Of a DNA stretch of 64,000 nucleotides, positions 7,552 to 16,110 are shown one piece after another (positions within the stretch are counted from its first letter, which is position 1; each line of letters begins with the position of its first letter). Source of the DNA: Limnohabitans sp. T6-5 (GTDB lineage: Bacteria > Pseudomonadota > Gammaproteobacteria > Burkholderiales > Burkholderiaceae_C); the NCBI RefSeq assembly GCF_003063315.1, contig NZ_NERV01000001.1, forward strand, positions 930,001 to 994,000, given 5' to 3'. The notes under the pieces were generated by a model. The model searched no databases. It was not told the origin of the DNA and saw nothing but the letters and a program-made list of their open reading frames with translations. The translations under genes and the position numbers were made by a program.

Positions 7552-9321
7552 ATGCCCCCCATCCTTTACAGCATCGAAGCTGCCGACCTTCACGCCCACC
7601 TTTTTCGCGTCACCCTGACCGTCAGTGAACCCGCGCAATTGCAAACCGTGTCTTTGCCGGTCTGGATTCCTGGCAGCTACCTGGTGCGCGAGTTCTCCAA
7701 AAACCTGCAAAAACTGCAGGCCAAACAAGGCCGCCGCACAGCGCCGATCGAACAAAAAGACAAATGCACCTGGCACATCACTTGCCGCACAGCTGAGCCT
7801 CTGGTGCTGAGCTATGAGGTGTATGCCTTTGACAATTCGGTGCGCACCGGCTGGCTGGACAGCCAACGGGGCTTTTTCAATAGCACCAGCTTGTGCCTGC
7901 GGGTGCACGGGCAAGAGCAGCATCCGCAGCAGTTGCTGCTGCACCCCGTCAAAGGCCAAGCCAGCTGGCAAGCGGCCACAGGACTGATGCCGGTCAAGAC
8001 CGACAAACGCGGTTTTGGCCTCTACCAAGCCGCCAACTATGACGAACTGGTGGACTGCCCCGTGGAGATGGGCGATTTCTGGTCTGGCAGCTTTGTGGCC
8101 TGCGGCATCACGCACCGATTTGTCGTGGCGGGTGCCCTGCCCTCTTTCGATGGTGATCGCTTGCTGGCCGACACCCAAAAAATTTGTGAAGCCGAAATCC
8201 AGTTCTGGCACGGCCCTGGCAAACAAGCAGGCCGCAAAGCCCCCCATCAAAACTACCTCTTCATGCTCAACGCCGTGCATGATGGCTATGGCGGTCTGGA
8301 GCATCGCAACAGCACCGCCCTGATCTGCAACCGTGCGGACTTGCCACGCCAGACCAGCCCCCGCACCAACGAGGGCTACACCACGCTGCTGGGGCTGATC
8401 AGCCATGAATACTTCCACACCTGGAACGTCAAGCAGCTGCGCCCCGACGCCTTCACCCGCTACGACTACACGCAAGAAAACTACACCCCATTGCTGTGGT
8501 TCTTTGAAGGCTTCACCAGTTACTACGACGACCTCTTGCTGCGCCGCGCAGGGCTGATTGACGACGCCACTTACATCCAACTGCTGGGCAAAACCATGGC
8601 GCAAGTGCAGCAAACACCGGGCCGCCTTGTGCAGACGGTGGCCCAGGCGAGCTTTGACGCCTGGGTCAAGTACTACCGGCAAGACGAGAACACGCCCAAC
8701 GCCACCGTGAGCTACTACACCAAGGGCGCGTTGGTGGCGCTGTGCCTGGACCTGACGCTGCGCAGCGAATTCAAGACCGAAGGCCACACGCTTGACGCTG
8801 TGATGCGGGGCTTGTGGAAACACTGCAAAGCCGGACCCATGCGCGAACAAGACCTGCTCGACGAACTGCAATCGCTCACTGGCCGCAGTTGGCAGCGAGA
8901 GATCAAGGCCTGGGTGCACAGCACGGCCGAGCTGCCACTGGCCAAACTGCTCGAATCACAAGGCCTGCGCATCCACGCAGAACCGGGCAACTTTGCCCAG
9001 CACCTGGGCGTTCGCGCCGTGGACAGCCAAGGCTCGGTGCAGATCAAGGCGGTGCTGCGCGGCAGCGCGGCCGAGCAAGCCGGGCTGTCGGCAGGCGACG
9101 AATGGTTGGGGCTGGAGGTCGGCGCGCGCGGCCAAGGCGGCAGCTGGCGCGTGAGCCAGCTCGACCATGTGCCCACCCTGCTGGGCAAGGAGCGCCAACT
9201 CATTGCGCTGGTATCGCGCGACCGGAAACTGTTGCGCCTGCCCATGACCGTGCTTCAGCAAAGCACCGTGTGGCGGCTGGAAGTGCCCAAGGACCGCCAG
9301 GCCAGCTGGCCTGCGGTCTGA
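7552..9321 (+). CDS. M61-family metallopeptidase with PDZ domain
   Basis: A 589-residue relative of glycyl aminopeptidase (MEROPS M61). An N-terminal beta-rich domain (VSLPVWIPGSYLVREFSKNL region) is followed by a thermolysin-like catalytic domain. Its zinc motif HEYFH starts at residue 285, and the third ligand is probably E319 in FFEGFTSYYDD. A PDZ domain occupies roughly 485-565 (HLGVRAVDSQGSVQIKAVL, AGLSAGDEWLGLEV). No signal peptide is evident, so it looks cytoplasmic. The true substrate of these proteins is mostly unknown. The 98-bp repeat array starts 15 bp after its stop. Confidence 0.9.
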   Translation: MPPILYSIEAADLHAHLFRVTLTVSEPAQLQTVSLPVWIPGSYLVREFSKNLQKLQAKQGRRTAPIEQKDKCTWHITCRTAEPLVLSYEVYAFDNSVRTGWLDSQRGFFNSTSLCLRVHGQEQHPQQLLLHPVKGQASWQAATGLMPVKTDKRGFGLYQAANYDELVDCPVEMGDFWSGSFVACGITHRFVVAGALPSFDGDRLLADTQKICEAEIQFWHGPGKQAGRKAPHQNYLFMLNAVHDGYGGLEHRNSTALICNRADLPRQTSPRTNEGYTTLLGLISHEYFHTWNVKQLRPDAFTRYDYTQENYTPLLWFFEGFTSYYDDLLLRRAGLIDDATYIQLLGKTMAQVQQTPGRLVQTVAQASFDAWVKYYRQDENTPNATVSYYTKGALVALCLDLTLRSEFKTEGHTLDAVMRGLWKHCKAGPMREQDLLDELQSLTGRSWQREIKAWVHSTAELPLAKLLESQGLRIHAEPGNFAQHLGVRAVDSQGSVQIKAVLRGSAAEQAGLSAGDEWLGLEVGARGQGGSWRVSQLDHVPTLLGKERQLIALVSRDRKLLRLPMTVLQQSTVWRLEVPKDRQASWPAV

Positions 9322-9336
9322 ATTTCGGGGAAACCC

Positions 9337-9752
9337 TCGCGGCGAGAGCGCCGCTCCTACACTGCAAGGATGTTGGGCACGCCTTGTGGGAGCCCCGCCC
9401 TCTGGGCGATAGCCGGTGGACTGCGCACGCCCAATCGCGGCGAGAGCGCCGCTCCTAGGCTGCAACGATGATGGGCACGCCTTGTGGGAACCCCGCCCTC
9501 GGGGCGATAGCCGGTGGACTGCGCACGCCCAATCGCGGCGGGGGCGCCGCTCCTACACTGCAACGATGTTGGGCACGCCTTGTGGGAGCCCCGCCCTCGG
9601 GACGATAGCCGGTGGACTGTGCACGCCCAATTGCGGCGAGGGCGCCGCTCCTACACTGCAACGATGATGGGCACGCCTTGTGGGAGCCCCGCCCTCGGGG
9701 CGATAGCCGGTGGACTGTGCACGCCCAATTGCGGCGAGGGCGCCGCTCCTAC
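9337..9752. repeat. 98-bp tandem repeat array made of inverted REP-like hairpins
   Basis: Four consecutive 98-bp units (starts 9337, 9435, 9533, 9631) and a 24-bp fifth fragment from 9729 fill nearly all the 450 bp between the M61 gene and paaK. Units differ by a few substitutions only. Each unit carries one hairpin GCGGCG-AGGG-CGCCGC in one orientation, then TGTGGGA and a second hairpin GCCCCG-CCCT-CGGGGC in the other. The two modules share loop and head but have different, self-consistent stems. The same modules occur at 40038 and 41811. No coding potential is assigned to this stretch. Confidence 0.95.
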
Positions 9753-9773
9753 CCCCCCCGCCCACGACAAGCT

Positions 9774-11075
9774 TCACTTCTTGCGAAGGTCGACCACCCG
9801 TTTGGCCTTGCCCTGGCTGCGTTCGACGCCGCCCTCGGCCTTGAGCTCGATCGCCACGCTCGAACCGATGAACACCTTGATCTCGTGCTGCAGCATCTTG
9901 GCGGCAGCGCGGGCTTCGATGCTGTCGGGTGACACGCCGGGCTTGGTCTCAACCAGCACCTTCAGGTCGTCCATAGGGCCATCACGGGTGAGCACGCACT
10001 GGTAGTGCGGGGCCAGTTCGCTGCGCTTCAAGATCAGCTCTTCGATCTGGCTGGGGAACACGTTCACGCCGCGGATGATCATCATGTCGTCGCTGCGGCC
10101 GGTGATCTTTTCCATGCGGCGCATGGTGCGGGCGGTGCCCGGCAACAGGCGCGTCAGGTCACGCGTGCGGTAGCGGATGATGGGCAGCGCTTCTTTGGTG
10201 AGGCTGGTGAACACCAGCTCACCCATCTCACCGTCGGCCACGGGCTCGCCGGTCTCGGGGTGGATGATCTCGGGGTAGAAATGGTCTTCCCAGATGGTCG
10301 GGCCGTCCTTGGTCTCGATGCATTCGCTGGCCACGCCCGGCCCCATCACTTCAGACAAGCCGTAGATGTCCACCGCGTCAATGTTCATGCGCTTTTCGAT
10401 GGCGGCTCGCATGTCGTTGGTCCAGGGCTCGGCGCCAAAGATACCGATGCGCAGAGAGCTGGTCTTGGGGTCGATGCCTTGCCGCTCAAACTCATCAGCA
10501 ATGGCCAGCATGTAGCTGGGCGTGACCATGATGATGGTGGACTTGAAATCCTGGATCAGCTGCACCTGGCGCTCGGTTTGGCCGCCGCCAAAAGGCACCA
10601 CAGTGAGGCCCAGTTTTTCAGCGCCATAGTGCGCACCCATGCCACCTGTGAACAGTCCGTAGCCGTAGCTGACGTGCACCATGTCACCAGGCTTGGCACC
10701 ACCCGCGCGGATGCTGCGGGCCACCACGGTGGACCAGGTGTCAATGTCTTTCAAGGTGTAGCCCACCACCGTAGGTTTGCCCGTGGTGCCGCTGGACGCG
10801 TGGATGCGGGCGCAGTTTTCACGCGACACGGCGAACATGCCAAAGGGGTAGCTGTCGCGCAGGTCCGACTTGGTGGTGAAGGGGAACTTGGCGATGTCGG
10901 CCAGCGTTTTGCAGTCGTCCGGGTGCACGCCTGCGGCGTCGAACTTGGCGCGGTACACGGGCGAGTTGGCATAGGCGTGCTGCAGGGTTTGTTGCAGGCG
11001 CTTGAGCTGCAGGCTGCGCAGCTCGTCGATGCTGGCCTTTTCAATCGGCTCCAGGGGGAAGGCTTTTTGACTCAT
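9774..11075 (-). CDS. paaK: Phenylacetate-CoA ligase
   Basis: It activates phenylacetate to phenylacetyl-CoA with ATP, the entry step of the aerobic phenylacetate pathway. The 433-residue length is normal for PaaK. The adenylate-forming motif ASSGTTGKPTVVGY lies at about 93-106, YGLSEVMGPGVASEC near 236-250, and the C-terminal ITGRSDDMMIIRGVNVFPSQIE segment is characteristic of PaaK rather than of general acyl-CoA synthetases. It is the last gene of paaG-paaI-paaK, 53 bp behind paaI. The downstream side is the 98-bp repeat array, which may end its transcript. Confidence 0.95.
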   Translation of the reverse strand: MSQKAFPLEPIEKASIDELRSLQLKRLQQTLQHAYANSPVYRAKFDAAGVHPDDCKTLADIAKFPFTTKSDLRDSYPFGMFAVSRENCARIHASSGTTGKPTVVGYTLKDIDTWSTVVARSIRAGGAKPGDMVHVSYGYGLFTGGMGAHYGAEKLGLTVVPFGGGQTERQVQLIQDFKSTIIMVTPSYMLAIADEFERQGIDPKTSSLRIGIFGAEPWTNDMRAAIEKRMNIDAVDIYGLSEVMGPGVASECIETKDGPTIWEDHFYPEIIHPETGEPVADGEMGELVFTSLTKEALPIIRYRTRDLTRLLPGTARTMRRMEKITGRSDDMMIIRGVNVFPSQIEELILKRSELAPHYQCVLTRDGPMDDLKVLVETKPGVSPDSIEARAAAKMLQHEIKVFIGSSVAIELKAEGGVERSQGKAKRVVDLRKK

Positions 11076-11128
11076 GAGAACTCCACTTGTTCAGTTGAAG
11101 GCAGCGCTCAAGCTCTGCCCTGATGGAT

Positions 11129-11569
11129 TTATTCAGGCACCACGGTGCCAGGGATTTGCGCACTCTTGCCACGGAACATGGCGATCACTTCGCCGTTCTG
11201 GTTCGTGACCTTCATGTCGTAGATGCCGTGGCGGCCGCTGAGCGTTTGCTCAAGGCCTTCACAGGTCAGCACATCGCCCAATTTGCCGGGCTTCAAAAAT
11301 TCGATGCTGCAACCGGCCGCCACCGCGTTCTTGTTGTAGCTGTTGCAGGCAAAGGCAAAGGTGGAGTCGGCCAGCGTGAAGATGAAGCCGCCATGGCAAA
11401 TTTGGTGGCCGTTCAGGTGCAGCGCTTTGACCTCCATTCGGATGACGGCGCGGCCAGGCTCGCAACTGAGCAGCGCCATGCCCATGGTGTCTTTGGAGGC
11501 CACGTCGACGGCGAACATGGTTTCGCCCACCAGACGGGCCAGGGCTTTGGGGTCGGTTGTGCTCATCAT
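11129..11569 (-). CDS. paaI: Hydroxyphenylacetyl-CoA thioesterase
   Basis: A 146-residue hotdog-fold thioesterase of the phenylacetate pathway, thought to release CoA from dead-end intermediates. The motif NGHQICHGGFIFTLADST at about 53-70 carries the conserved HGG and the catalytic Asp68 expected from the PaaI family. The start ATG overlaps the paaG stop codon in ATGATGA (4-base overlap, with a second in-frame ATG next to it), which fixes the start and indicates translational coupling. The frame is open further upstream inside paaG, but that extension is a shadow of paaG. Confidence 0.92.
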   Translation of the reverse strand: MMSTTDPKALARLVGETMFAVDVASKDTMGMALLSCEPGRAVIRMEVKALHLNGHQICHGGFIFTLADSTFAFACNSYNKNAVAAGCSIEFLKPGKLGDVLTCEGLEQTLSGRHGIYDMKVTNQNGEVIAMFRGKSAQIPGTVVPE

Positions 11570-12366
11570 TCGCCTTTGAATTGGGGGGCACGCTTTTGCA
11601 GGAAGGCGTTCACACCTTCCATATAGTCGTGCGTTTTGCCCAGCGCCGATTGCGTGTCGCGCTCCACATTCAGGTGGGCGTCCAGCGAGCGGGTGCCCGC
11701 GTCGCGCAACAGGTGGCGCGTAGCGACCAGCGCCTTGGTCGGCATCACCGCCAGCTTGTCGGCCAGCGCCAGCGCAGCGGCAACGCAATCCTCGGCCACA
11801 TCCCAGATCAAGCCCCACTCCTTGGCCTTGTCGGCGCTCAGCTTGTCGCCTGTCATGGCCAGCGCCATGGCGCGGGGCAGACCCAAGCGCTCCACCAGCA
11901 GCCAGCTGCCACCCGCGTCCGGAATCAGGCCGATCTTGCTGAACGCCTGCACAAAGCTGGCCGTGGGTGCGGCGATCGCGATGTCGCAGGCCATGGCCAC
12001 CGAGGCGCCTGCACCCGCCGCCACGCCGTTGACAGCGCAGATCACGGGCATGCGCAGTGATTGCAAGCGGCGCGTGGTGGGGTTGAAGGCGTCATTGATC
12101 ACCGGACCGGGATCAGCGCGCTCCAGCAAGCCGGGGCCGGGTGTGAAGTCGAGTTCAGACAGATCCAGCCCGGCGCAAAAGCCACGACCTGCTCCCGTCA
12201 GCACCAAGGCGCGCACGGCCGGATTGGCCTCAGCTTGGTCCAGCGCAGCCCACAGGGCCTGGTGCATTTCCCGGGTGAAGCTGTTGAGGGCTTGGGGGCG
12301 GTTGAGGGTGACCAGCGCCACGGCGCCTCGCACTTCATACAGCACCGATGCGGTTGATTCGGTCAT
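11566..12366 (-). CDS. paaG: 2-(1,2-epoxy-1,2-dihydrophenyl)acetyl-CoA isomerase
   Basis: A crotonase-fold enzyme of 266 residues that isomerises ring-epoxidised phenylacetyl-CoA to the oxepin. The oxyanion-hole segments are GRGFCAGLDLSE near 58-70 and NGVAAGAGASVAMACDI near 112-130. The crotonase glutamate that follows GGGCE in hydratases is replaced by Ser in AGAGASVA, and SKIGLIPDAGGSW retains the PaaG-type Asp. These features favour an isomerase over a hydratase. It is the first gene of the leftward paa operon, and a TetR-type palindrome lies about 30 bp upstream of its start. The ring-epoxidase genes paaABCDE are not in this window. Confidence 0.88.
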   Translation of the reverse strand: MTESTASVLYEVRGAVALVTLNRPQALNSFTREMHQALWAALDQAEANPAVRALVLTGAGRGFCAGLDLSELDFTPGPGLLERADPGPVINDAFNPTTRRLQSLRMPVICAVNGVAAGAGASVAMACDIAIAAPTASFVQAFSKIGLIPDAGGSWLLVERLGLPRAMALAMTGDKLSADKAKEWGLIWDVAEDCVAAALALADKLAVMPTKALVATRHLLRDAGTRSLDAHLNVERDTQSALGKTHDYMEGVNAFLQKRAPQFKGE

Positions 12367-12396
12367 ATGGTGTCTCCAGAATCCACGAATGTACCA

Positions 12397-12420
12397 TTAA
12401 CCGACCGATCGGTTGGTTAA
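12397..12420. promoter_or_regulatory. TetR/PaaR-like operator between divergent paaG and enoyl-CoA hydratase
   Basis: A 24-bp inverted repeat with core ACCGACCGATCGGTTGGT; every position pairs except one. The core matches the form of operators bound by TetR-family regulators of phenylacetate and fatty-acid genes in betaproteobacteria, as I remember them. It sits about 30 bp from the paaG start and 110 bp from the hydratase start, so one repressor could control both directions. No tetR/paaR gene is in the window. Confidence 0.7.
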
Positions 12421-12526
12421 TGTTTTCCCTATGAAATCAGCTCTATCGCTCTCCGGCGACAGACAAGTGACAGGGGGCTTGGTTATAGTGCGAGGCAATC
12501 ATTTTCACCCCCTGCTGGAGAAGCAC

Positions 12527-13306
12527 TTGAGCTACGAAAACATCGAAGTCCGCACCGAAGGCGGCAAGGTCGGCATCATCACCTTGAACCGTCCCAAAGC
12601 GCTCAATGCGCTCAATGGTCAGCTCATGGACGAACTGGGCGCCGCCCTCAAAGTATTCGAAGCGGACGACGCCATTGGCTGCATGATCATCACCGGCAGC
12701 GAAAAAGCTTTTGCCGCGGGCGCCGACATCTCGGCCATGGCCAAGTACAACTTCCACGAGGTCTACAAACAGGACTTCATCACACGCAACTGGGAAACCA
12801 TCCGCAGCATCCGCAAGCCCGTGATCGCCGCAGTGAGTGGTTTTGCGCTCGGTGGCGGCTGCGAGCTGGCCATGATGTGCGACTTCATCATCGCCGCCGA
12901 CAACGCCAAGTTTGGCCAGCCCGAAATCAAGATTGGCATCATTCCCGGCGCAGGCGGCACACAGCGTCTGCCCCGCGCCTTGGGCAAGTCCAAAGCCATG
13001 GACCTGGTGCTGACCGGCCGCATGATGGACGCCCAAGAAGCAGAACGTGCAGGCCTGGTCAGCCGTGTGGTGCCACTGGACAAGATGATGGACGAAGCGC
13101 TGGGCGCGGCCTTGATGATCTGCGGCTATGGCCAGCTGTCGGTGATGGCCGCCAAGGAAAGCGTGAACCGCGCCTTTGAAAGCGGCCTGTCGGATGGCGT
13201 GATGTTTGAGCGCCGCCTGTTCCACAGCCTGTTTGCCACGGCCGATCAGAAAGAGGGCATGGACGCCTTCCTGAACAAACGTGCACCGAACTTTGTGAAC
13301 GGCTGA
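12527..13306 (+). CDS. Enoyl-CoA hydratase (crotonase; PaaF-like)
   Basis: A canonical 2-enoyl-CoA hydratase of about 259 residues with both catalytic glutamates in place: [11 protein letters not shown] and [34 protein letters not shown] forms the first oxyanion-hole strand. I chose the TTG giving (M)[19 protein letters not shown] because GGAG lies 6 bases upstream and the family starts at this point; earlier in-frame codons would add a non-homologous leader over the promoter. A TATAGT element about 40 bp upstream could be a -10 box. Divergence from paaG across a shared operator suggests it hydrates phenylacetate-pathway or fatty acyl intermediates. Confidence 0.9.
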   Translation: MSYENIEVRTEGGKVGIITLNRPKALNALNGQLMDELGAALKVFEADDAIGCMIITGSEKAFAAGADISAMAKYNFHEVYKQDFITRNWETIRSIRKPVIAAVSGFALGGGCELAMMCDFIIAADNAKFGQPEIKIGIIPGAGGTQRLPRALGKSKAMDLVLTGRMMDAQEAERAGLVSRVVPLDKMMDEALGAALMICGYGQLSVMAAKESVNRAFESGLSDGVMFERRLFHSLFATADQKEGMDAFLNKRAPNFVNG

Positions 13307-13366
13307 AAAGCAGATCGCCAGCAGGGCTGGCTCCTGCGTGTAAGACCCGTGCTGGCCTGCCAGCGT

Positions 13367-14248
13367 TCAGCTGTTCGATGTTTTATCGACCAGCTCGGGT
13401 TGCCAGACCAAGCGCTCAGCCCCGCTGAAGCACAAAAAGCGCTTGTTGGTGGCCCGGCCAATGGCGCACAAACCCAGACGATTCGCCACATCCAGGCCCA
13501 TTTGGGTGATGCCGCTGCGCGAGACCACCACCGGAATGCCCATCTGGGCCGATTTGATGACCATCTCGCTGGTCAGTCGTCCGGTGGTGTAGAACACCTT
13601 GTTGTGCCCGCTGATGTCGTTCATCCACATCCAGCCCGCAATCGTGTCCACCGCGTTGTGACGGCCCACGTCTTCGACAAACATGACCATCTTATCGCCT
13701 TCAAACAAGGCACATCCATGCACCGAGCCCGAGGATTTGTAGGTGGTTTCCTGCAAACGGATGGCGTTCACCAAGCCATAGAGCTGGCCCTGGGTGATCT
13801 GTGCGGGCGGAAGCTGAATGTCGTCCAGATGCGCCATCAGGTCACCAAACACACTGCCCTGGCCACAACCCGTGGTGACCACGCGTTCAGCACTGCGCTG
13901 CACGATCACCTCGGCACCGGGTCGGGTCTTGACGGCTGCCACACCAGGCTCGCCCACTTCGCCCTCACCCACCGTCCAGTCCACGGTGATGGATTCAATC
14001 TGGTCGACCGAATCGATCAGGCGCTGGTTGCGCAAAAAGCCCAGCACCAACAACTCGGGCTGAGCCCCCAGGGTCATGAGCGTCACCAGTTCATGCTTGT
14101 CCAGATACACCGTGAGCGCCCGCTCCGCCGGAATCGCCGTCTTCAGTGGCTCACCGCGTTCGTCGACGACAGGCACAGTGCGTGTCAAGCGGGCACGCGT
14201 CTGGGTCAGATGGGGCTTGGTGGGGGAATCAATCACAACAGCAGACAT
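13367..14248 (-). CDS. fdhD: Formate dehydrogenase accessory sulfurtransferase
   Basis: FdhD passes sulfur from IscS to the molybdenum cofactor and is required for formate dehydrogenase activity. The 293-residue protein has the family landmarks DERGEPLKTAIPAERALTVY, TLGAQPELLVLGFLRNQ, and GRHNAVDTIAGW with FYTTGRLTSEMVIK. In the segment where E. coli FdhD has a Cys-x-x-Cys pair, this protein reads TTGCGQGSVFG, so only one of the two cysteines is visible. It lies downstream of the respiratory formate dehydrogenase genes but behind a strong terminator, so it probably has its own promoter. Confidence 0.93.
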   Translation of the reverse strand: MSAVVIDSPTKPHLTQTRARLTRTVPVVDERGEPLKTAIPAERALTVYLDKHELVTLMTLGAQPELLVLGFLRNQRLIDSVDQIESITVDWTVGEGEVGEPGVAAVKTRPGAEVIVQRSAERVVTTGCGQGSVFGDLMAHLDDIQLPPAQITQGQLYGLVNAIRLQETTYKSSGSVHGCALFEGDKMVMFVEDVGRHNAVDTIAGWMWMNDISGHNKVFYTTGRLTSEMVIKSAQMGIPVVVSRSGITQMGLDVANRLGLCAIGRATNKRFLCFSGAERLVWQPELVDKTSNS

Positions 14249-14263
14249 GGGTGGAGCCTAACG

Positions 14264-14298
14264 CAAAAAAATCCCCCGCCGCTGCCGACGGGGGATTT
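14264..14298 (-). terminator. Rho-independent terminator ending the respiratory formate dehydrogenase operon
   Basis: A perfect 10-bp stem (AAATCCCCCG/CGGGGGATTT) with a 10-base loop is followed, read on the minus strand, by a run of T residues. It lies just after the small secreted-protein gene and just before fdhD. Confidence 0.88.
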
Positions 14299-14320
14299 TG
14301 GACAACAGGCAAAGAAGAGG

Positions 14321-14674
14321 TCAGCCTTTTTTGGCAGGTGCTGCTGCAGGCACAGGAGCCGCAGGCTTGACCGCGGCGGGCGCGGCTGCAACACCAGCAG
14401 GCGCAGCCGGATCGGCGGGTTTGTAAGCCCCGGGGTCCACACAAGCGGGCGTGGCAGTGGGGGCGGCTTTGCCCTTGCCGTTGGTTTTGTAATAGTGCGC
14501 AGCCACTTTCTCACGTGACTTGCACAGCTGGAAATCGGCCACTTTGTTGCCGTGGGCGGTCTTGGCCGCAGCTTCCGCTGCTTTGGCTTTGGCCTCGTCG
14601 CTGGGCGCGGGCAATTTGGCCCAAGCGCTTGAGGCGAGAAGCAAGGCAACTGCCAGGGTGATGTTCTTGATCAT
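14321..14674 (-). CDS. Small secreted Ala/Pro-rich protein of the formate dehydrogenase operon
   Basis: The 117-residue protein starts MIKNITLAVALLLASSAWA, a clear Sec signal peptide cleaved about residue 19. A mature part with two cysteines (QLCKSREKVAAHYYK and TPACVDPGAYKP) and a low-complexity Ala/Pro/Lys tail follow. I do not recognise a functional family. It begins 14 bp after the gamma-subunit stop and ends at the operon terminator, so it is the last gene of that operon and is exported to the periplasm where the formate dehydrogenase active site lies. A role in that complex is an inference. Confidence 0.75.
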   Translation of the reverse strand: MIKNITLAVALLLASSAWAKLPAPSDEAKAKAAEAAAKTAHGNKVADFQLCKSREKVAAHYYKTNGKGKAAPTATPACVDPGAYKPADPAAPAGVAAAPAAVKPAAPVPAAAPAKKG

Positions 14675-14688
14675 GAAGGTCTCCAGAT

Positions 14689-15852
14689 TCAGACTGAGGC
14701 CGAAGAAGCCGGGGTGCTGGTCGTTGCAGGCGTTGGTGACGGTGCAGTAACGGTCCGTTGGGCAGGGATCTTGCCCGACTTGATGTCGTCGTACCAGAGT
14801 TCGTGGTGCTCCTTGGCCCAAGTTTCGTCTACATAGCCGTCGCGCATGGCGCTGTAGGCGCCGCGCATGCCGATGGTGCCCATGTAGATGTGACCAATGA
14901 ACATGGCCATCATCAAGCAGGTGGCCACGCCGTGGACCATGTTGGCGATCTGCATGGTGCTGCGCTCGTAAATCAGACCAGGCACCAGTTTGTCGAGCAC
15001 CAGGCCCGACGCCACCACCACCAAACCCAAAAAGAACACACCGCCCCAGAACAGGAGTTTTTCACCGGCATTGAAGCGGTGCGAAGGCACCTCGGTGCCC
15101 GAGATCATGCCGCCACCCTTGAGCAACCAGGTGATGTCTTCCTTGCGCGGCAGGTTGTCGCGCACAAAGGTCACGATCACAATCACCAGCGACACCGCAA
15201 ACAGCGGCCCGGCAAAGTTGTGGATGTTCTTGAGCGCATAGCTCAGCCAACCAAACAAGGCGTTGCCAATGATGGGCTGGATGAAGAACTTGCCAAAGGC
15301 CATGACGATGCCCGACACCGCCAAAGCCACAAACGCGATGGCATTGGCCCAGTGGGCCGAGCGCTCAAACGGCGTGAAGCGCTCGATCTTGCGGCCGGTC
15401 TCCTGGCCATGCAGCTCCATCGTGCCTTTGCGCCAGTAAAACAGCGCCACAGCGCCCAGCACGATCAGCAAGAGCGAACCACCATAAGGAATGATCCACT
15501 GGTTGCGCACCTGGCGCCAAGCTTCACCCGCGTTGGTCAAGCGCGAACCCGGGTACTGCACGAACTTCTGGATCAGGTTACCCGCTTCGGGGGCTTGGCT
15601 GAGGGGAAGACTGCTGTAGCCCGTCACGCCCTGCCCCACCTGGCGCCACATGGGCGCGTTGTTGCCGGGCTGGACCTGGCCGCGCTCGGCGTTGGTCTGG
15701 TCTTTGTACTTGGGATCCGTGTCGGCACCGGGTGCGACCTGGAAGATGTTGGCGCTCTTGACACCAGCGACCGCATCGGCGGGCAAAGCAGTCTGGGCAA
15801 CAGCACCCAGGGCCATCCAGCCCCAGGCCAAAGTGAAGATCAAGCGACGCAT
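14689..15852 (-). CDS. Formate dehydrogenase, cytochrome b556 (gamma) subunit
   Basis: The membrane subunit that moves electrons from the iron-sulfur subunit through b hemes to quinone. The protein is 387 residues, longer than E. coli FdnI/FdoI (about 210). The extra N-terminal part has a signal-like segment, a periplasmic stretch and an added membrane helix (WIIPYGGSLLLIVLGAVALFYW). The core carries four helices with heme-ligand candidates in RFTPFERSAHWANAIAF, ALKNIHNFAGPLF and MVHGVATCLMMAMFIGHIYMG. GAGGAG precedes the chosen ATG (MRRLIF). The long form is typical of Burkholderiales. It is cotranscribed with the lipoprotein gene 19 bp upstream. Confidence 0.92.
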   Translation of the reverse strand: MRRLIFTLAWGWMALGAVAQTALPADAVAGVKSANIFQVAPGADTDPKYKDQTNAERGQVQPGNNAPMWRQVGQGVTGYSSLPLSQAPEAGNLIQKFVQYPGSRLTNAGEAWRQVRNQWIIPYGGSLLLIVLGAVALFYWRKGTMELHGQETGRKIERFTPFERSAHWANAIAFVALAVSGIVMAFGKFFIQPIIGNALFGWLSYALKNIHNFAGPLFAVSLVIVIVTFVRDNLPRKEDITWLLKGGGMISGTEVPSHRFNAGEKLLFWGGVFFLGLVVVASGLVLDKLVPGLIYERSTMQIANMVHGVATCLMMAMFIGHIYMGTIGMRGAYSAMRDGYVDETWAKEHHELWYDDIKSGKIPAQRTVTAPSPTPATTSTPASSASV

Positions 15853-15871
15853 GATCGGCTCCTCAATGTGC

Positions 15872-16108
15872 TCACTTGGGAGCACGCAGGTGATCGTTCA
15901 TGCCGTAATTGGCACGGGCCTTGAGGTGGTTGGACCAGCTGGCCTGGTCACCGGCTGTCCAGCCTTCGGCGGTGAAAGCCGCCACACCCGTGCCCGCTTG
16001 CGCAGGTTGGTCGCTGCGGATGCCCGCACGGTCTTGTGGTTTTTCGCCACAGGCTGTCAAGCCAGCCAGAGCCAGCAGCACAGAAGTCGAGATCAGAATG
16101 CGGCGCAT
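15872..16108 (-). CDS. Small lipoprotein of the formate dehydrogenase operon
   Basis: A 78-residue protein beginning MRRILISTSVLLALAGLTACGEKP. LTAC is a lipobox, so the mature protein should be lipidated on Cys20 and sit in the periplasm. The mature part is short and hydrophilic (DQASWSNHLKARANYGMND). No domain is recognised. It lies 2 bp after the iron-sulfur subunit and 19 bp before the gamma subunit, so it belongs to the enzyme's operon and may help assemble or anchor the complex; that role is inferred from position. Confidence 0.78.
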   Translation of the reverse strand: MRRILISTSVLLALAGLTACGEKPQDRAGIRSDQPAQAGTGVAAFTAEGWTAGDQASWSNHLKARANYGMNDHLRAPK

Positions 16109-16110
16109 GG

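Noticed and set aside
9337..9752. Possible CRISPR array
   Set aside because: The 98-bp units are contiguous and repeated in full, with no unique spacers, and no cas genes are present.
11570..11818. N-terminal extension of PaaI upstream of its ATG
   Set aside because: The added residues are Gly/Arg-rich translation of the paaG sequence in another frame; the ATG overlapping the paaG stop is the coupled start.
12413..12526. Longer N-terminus for the enoyl-CoA hydratase
   Set aside because: It would run through the operator and putative promoter and has no similarity to crotonases; the TTG with a nearby GGAG matches the family start.
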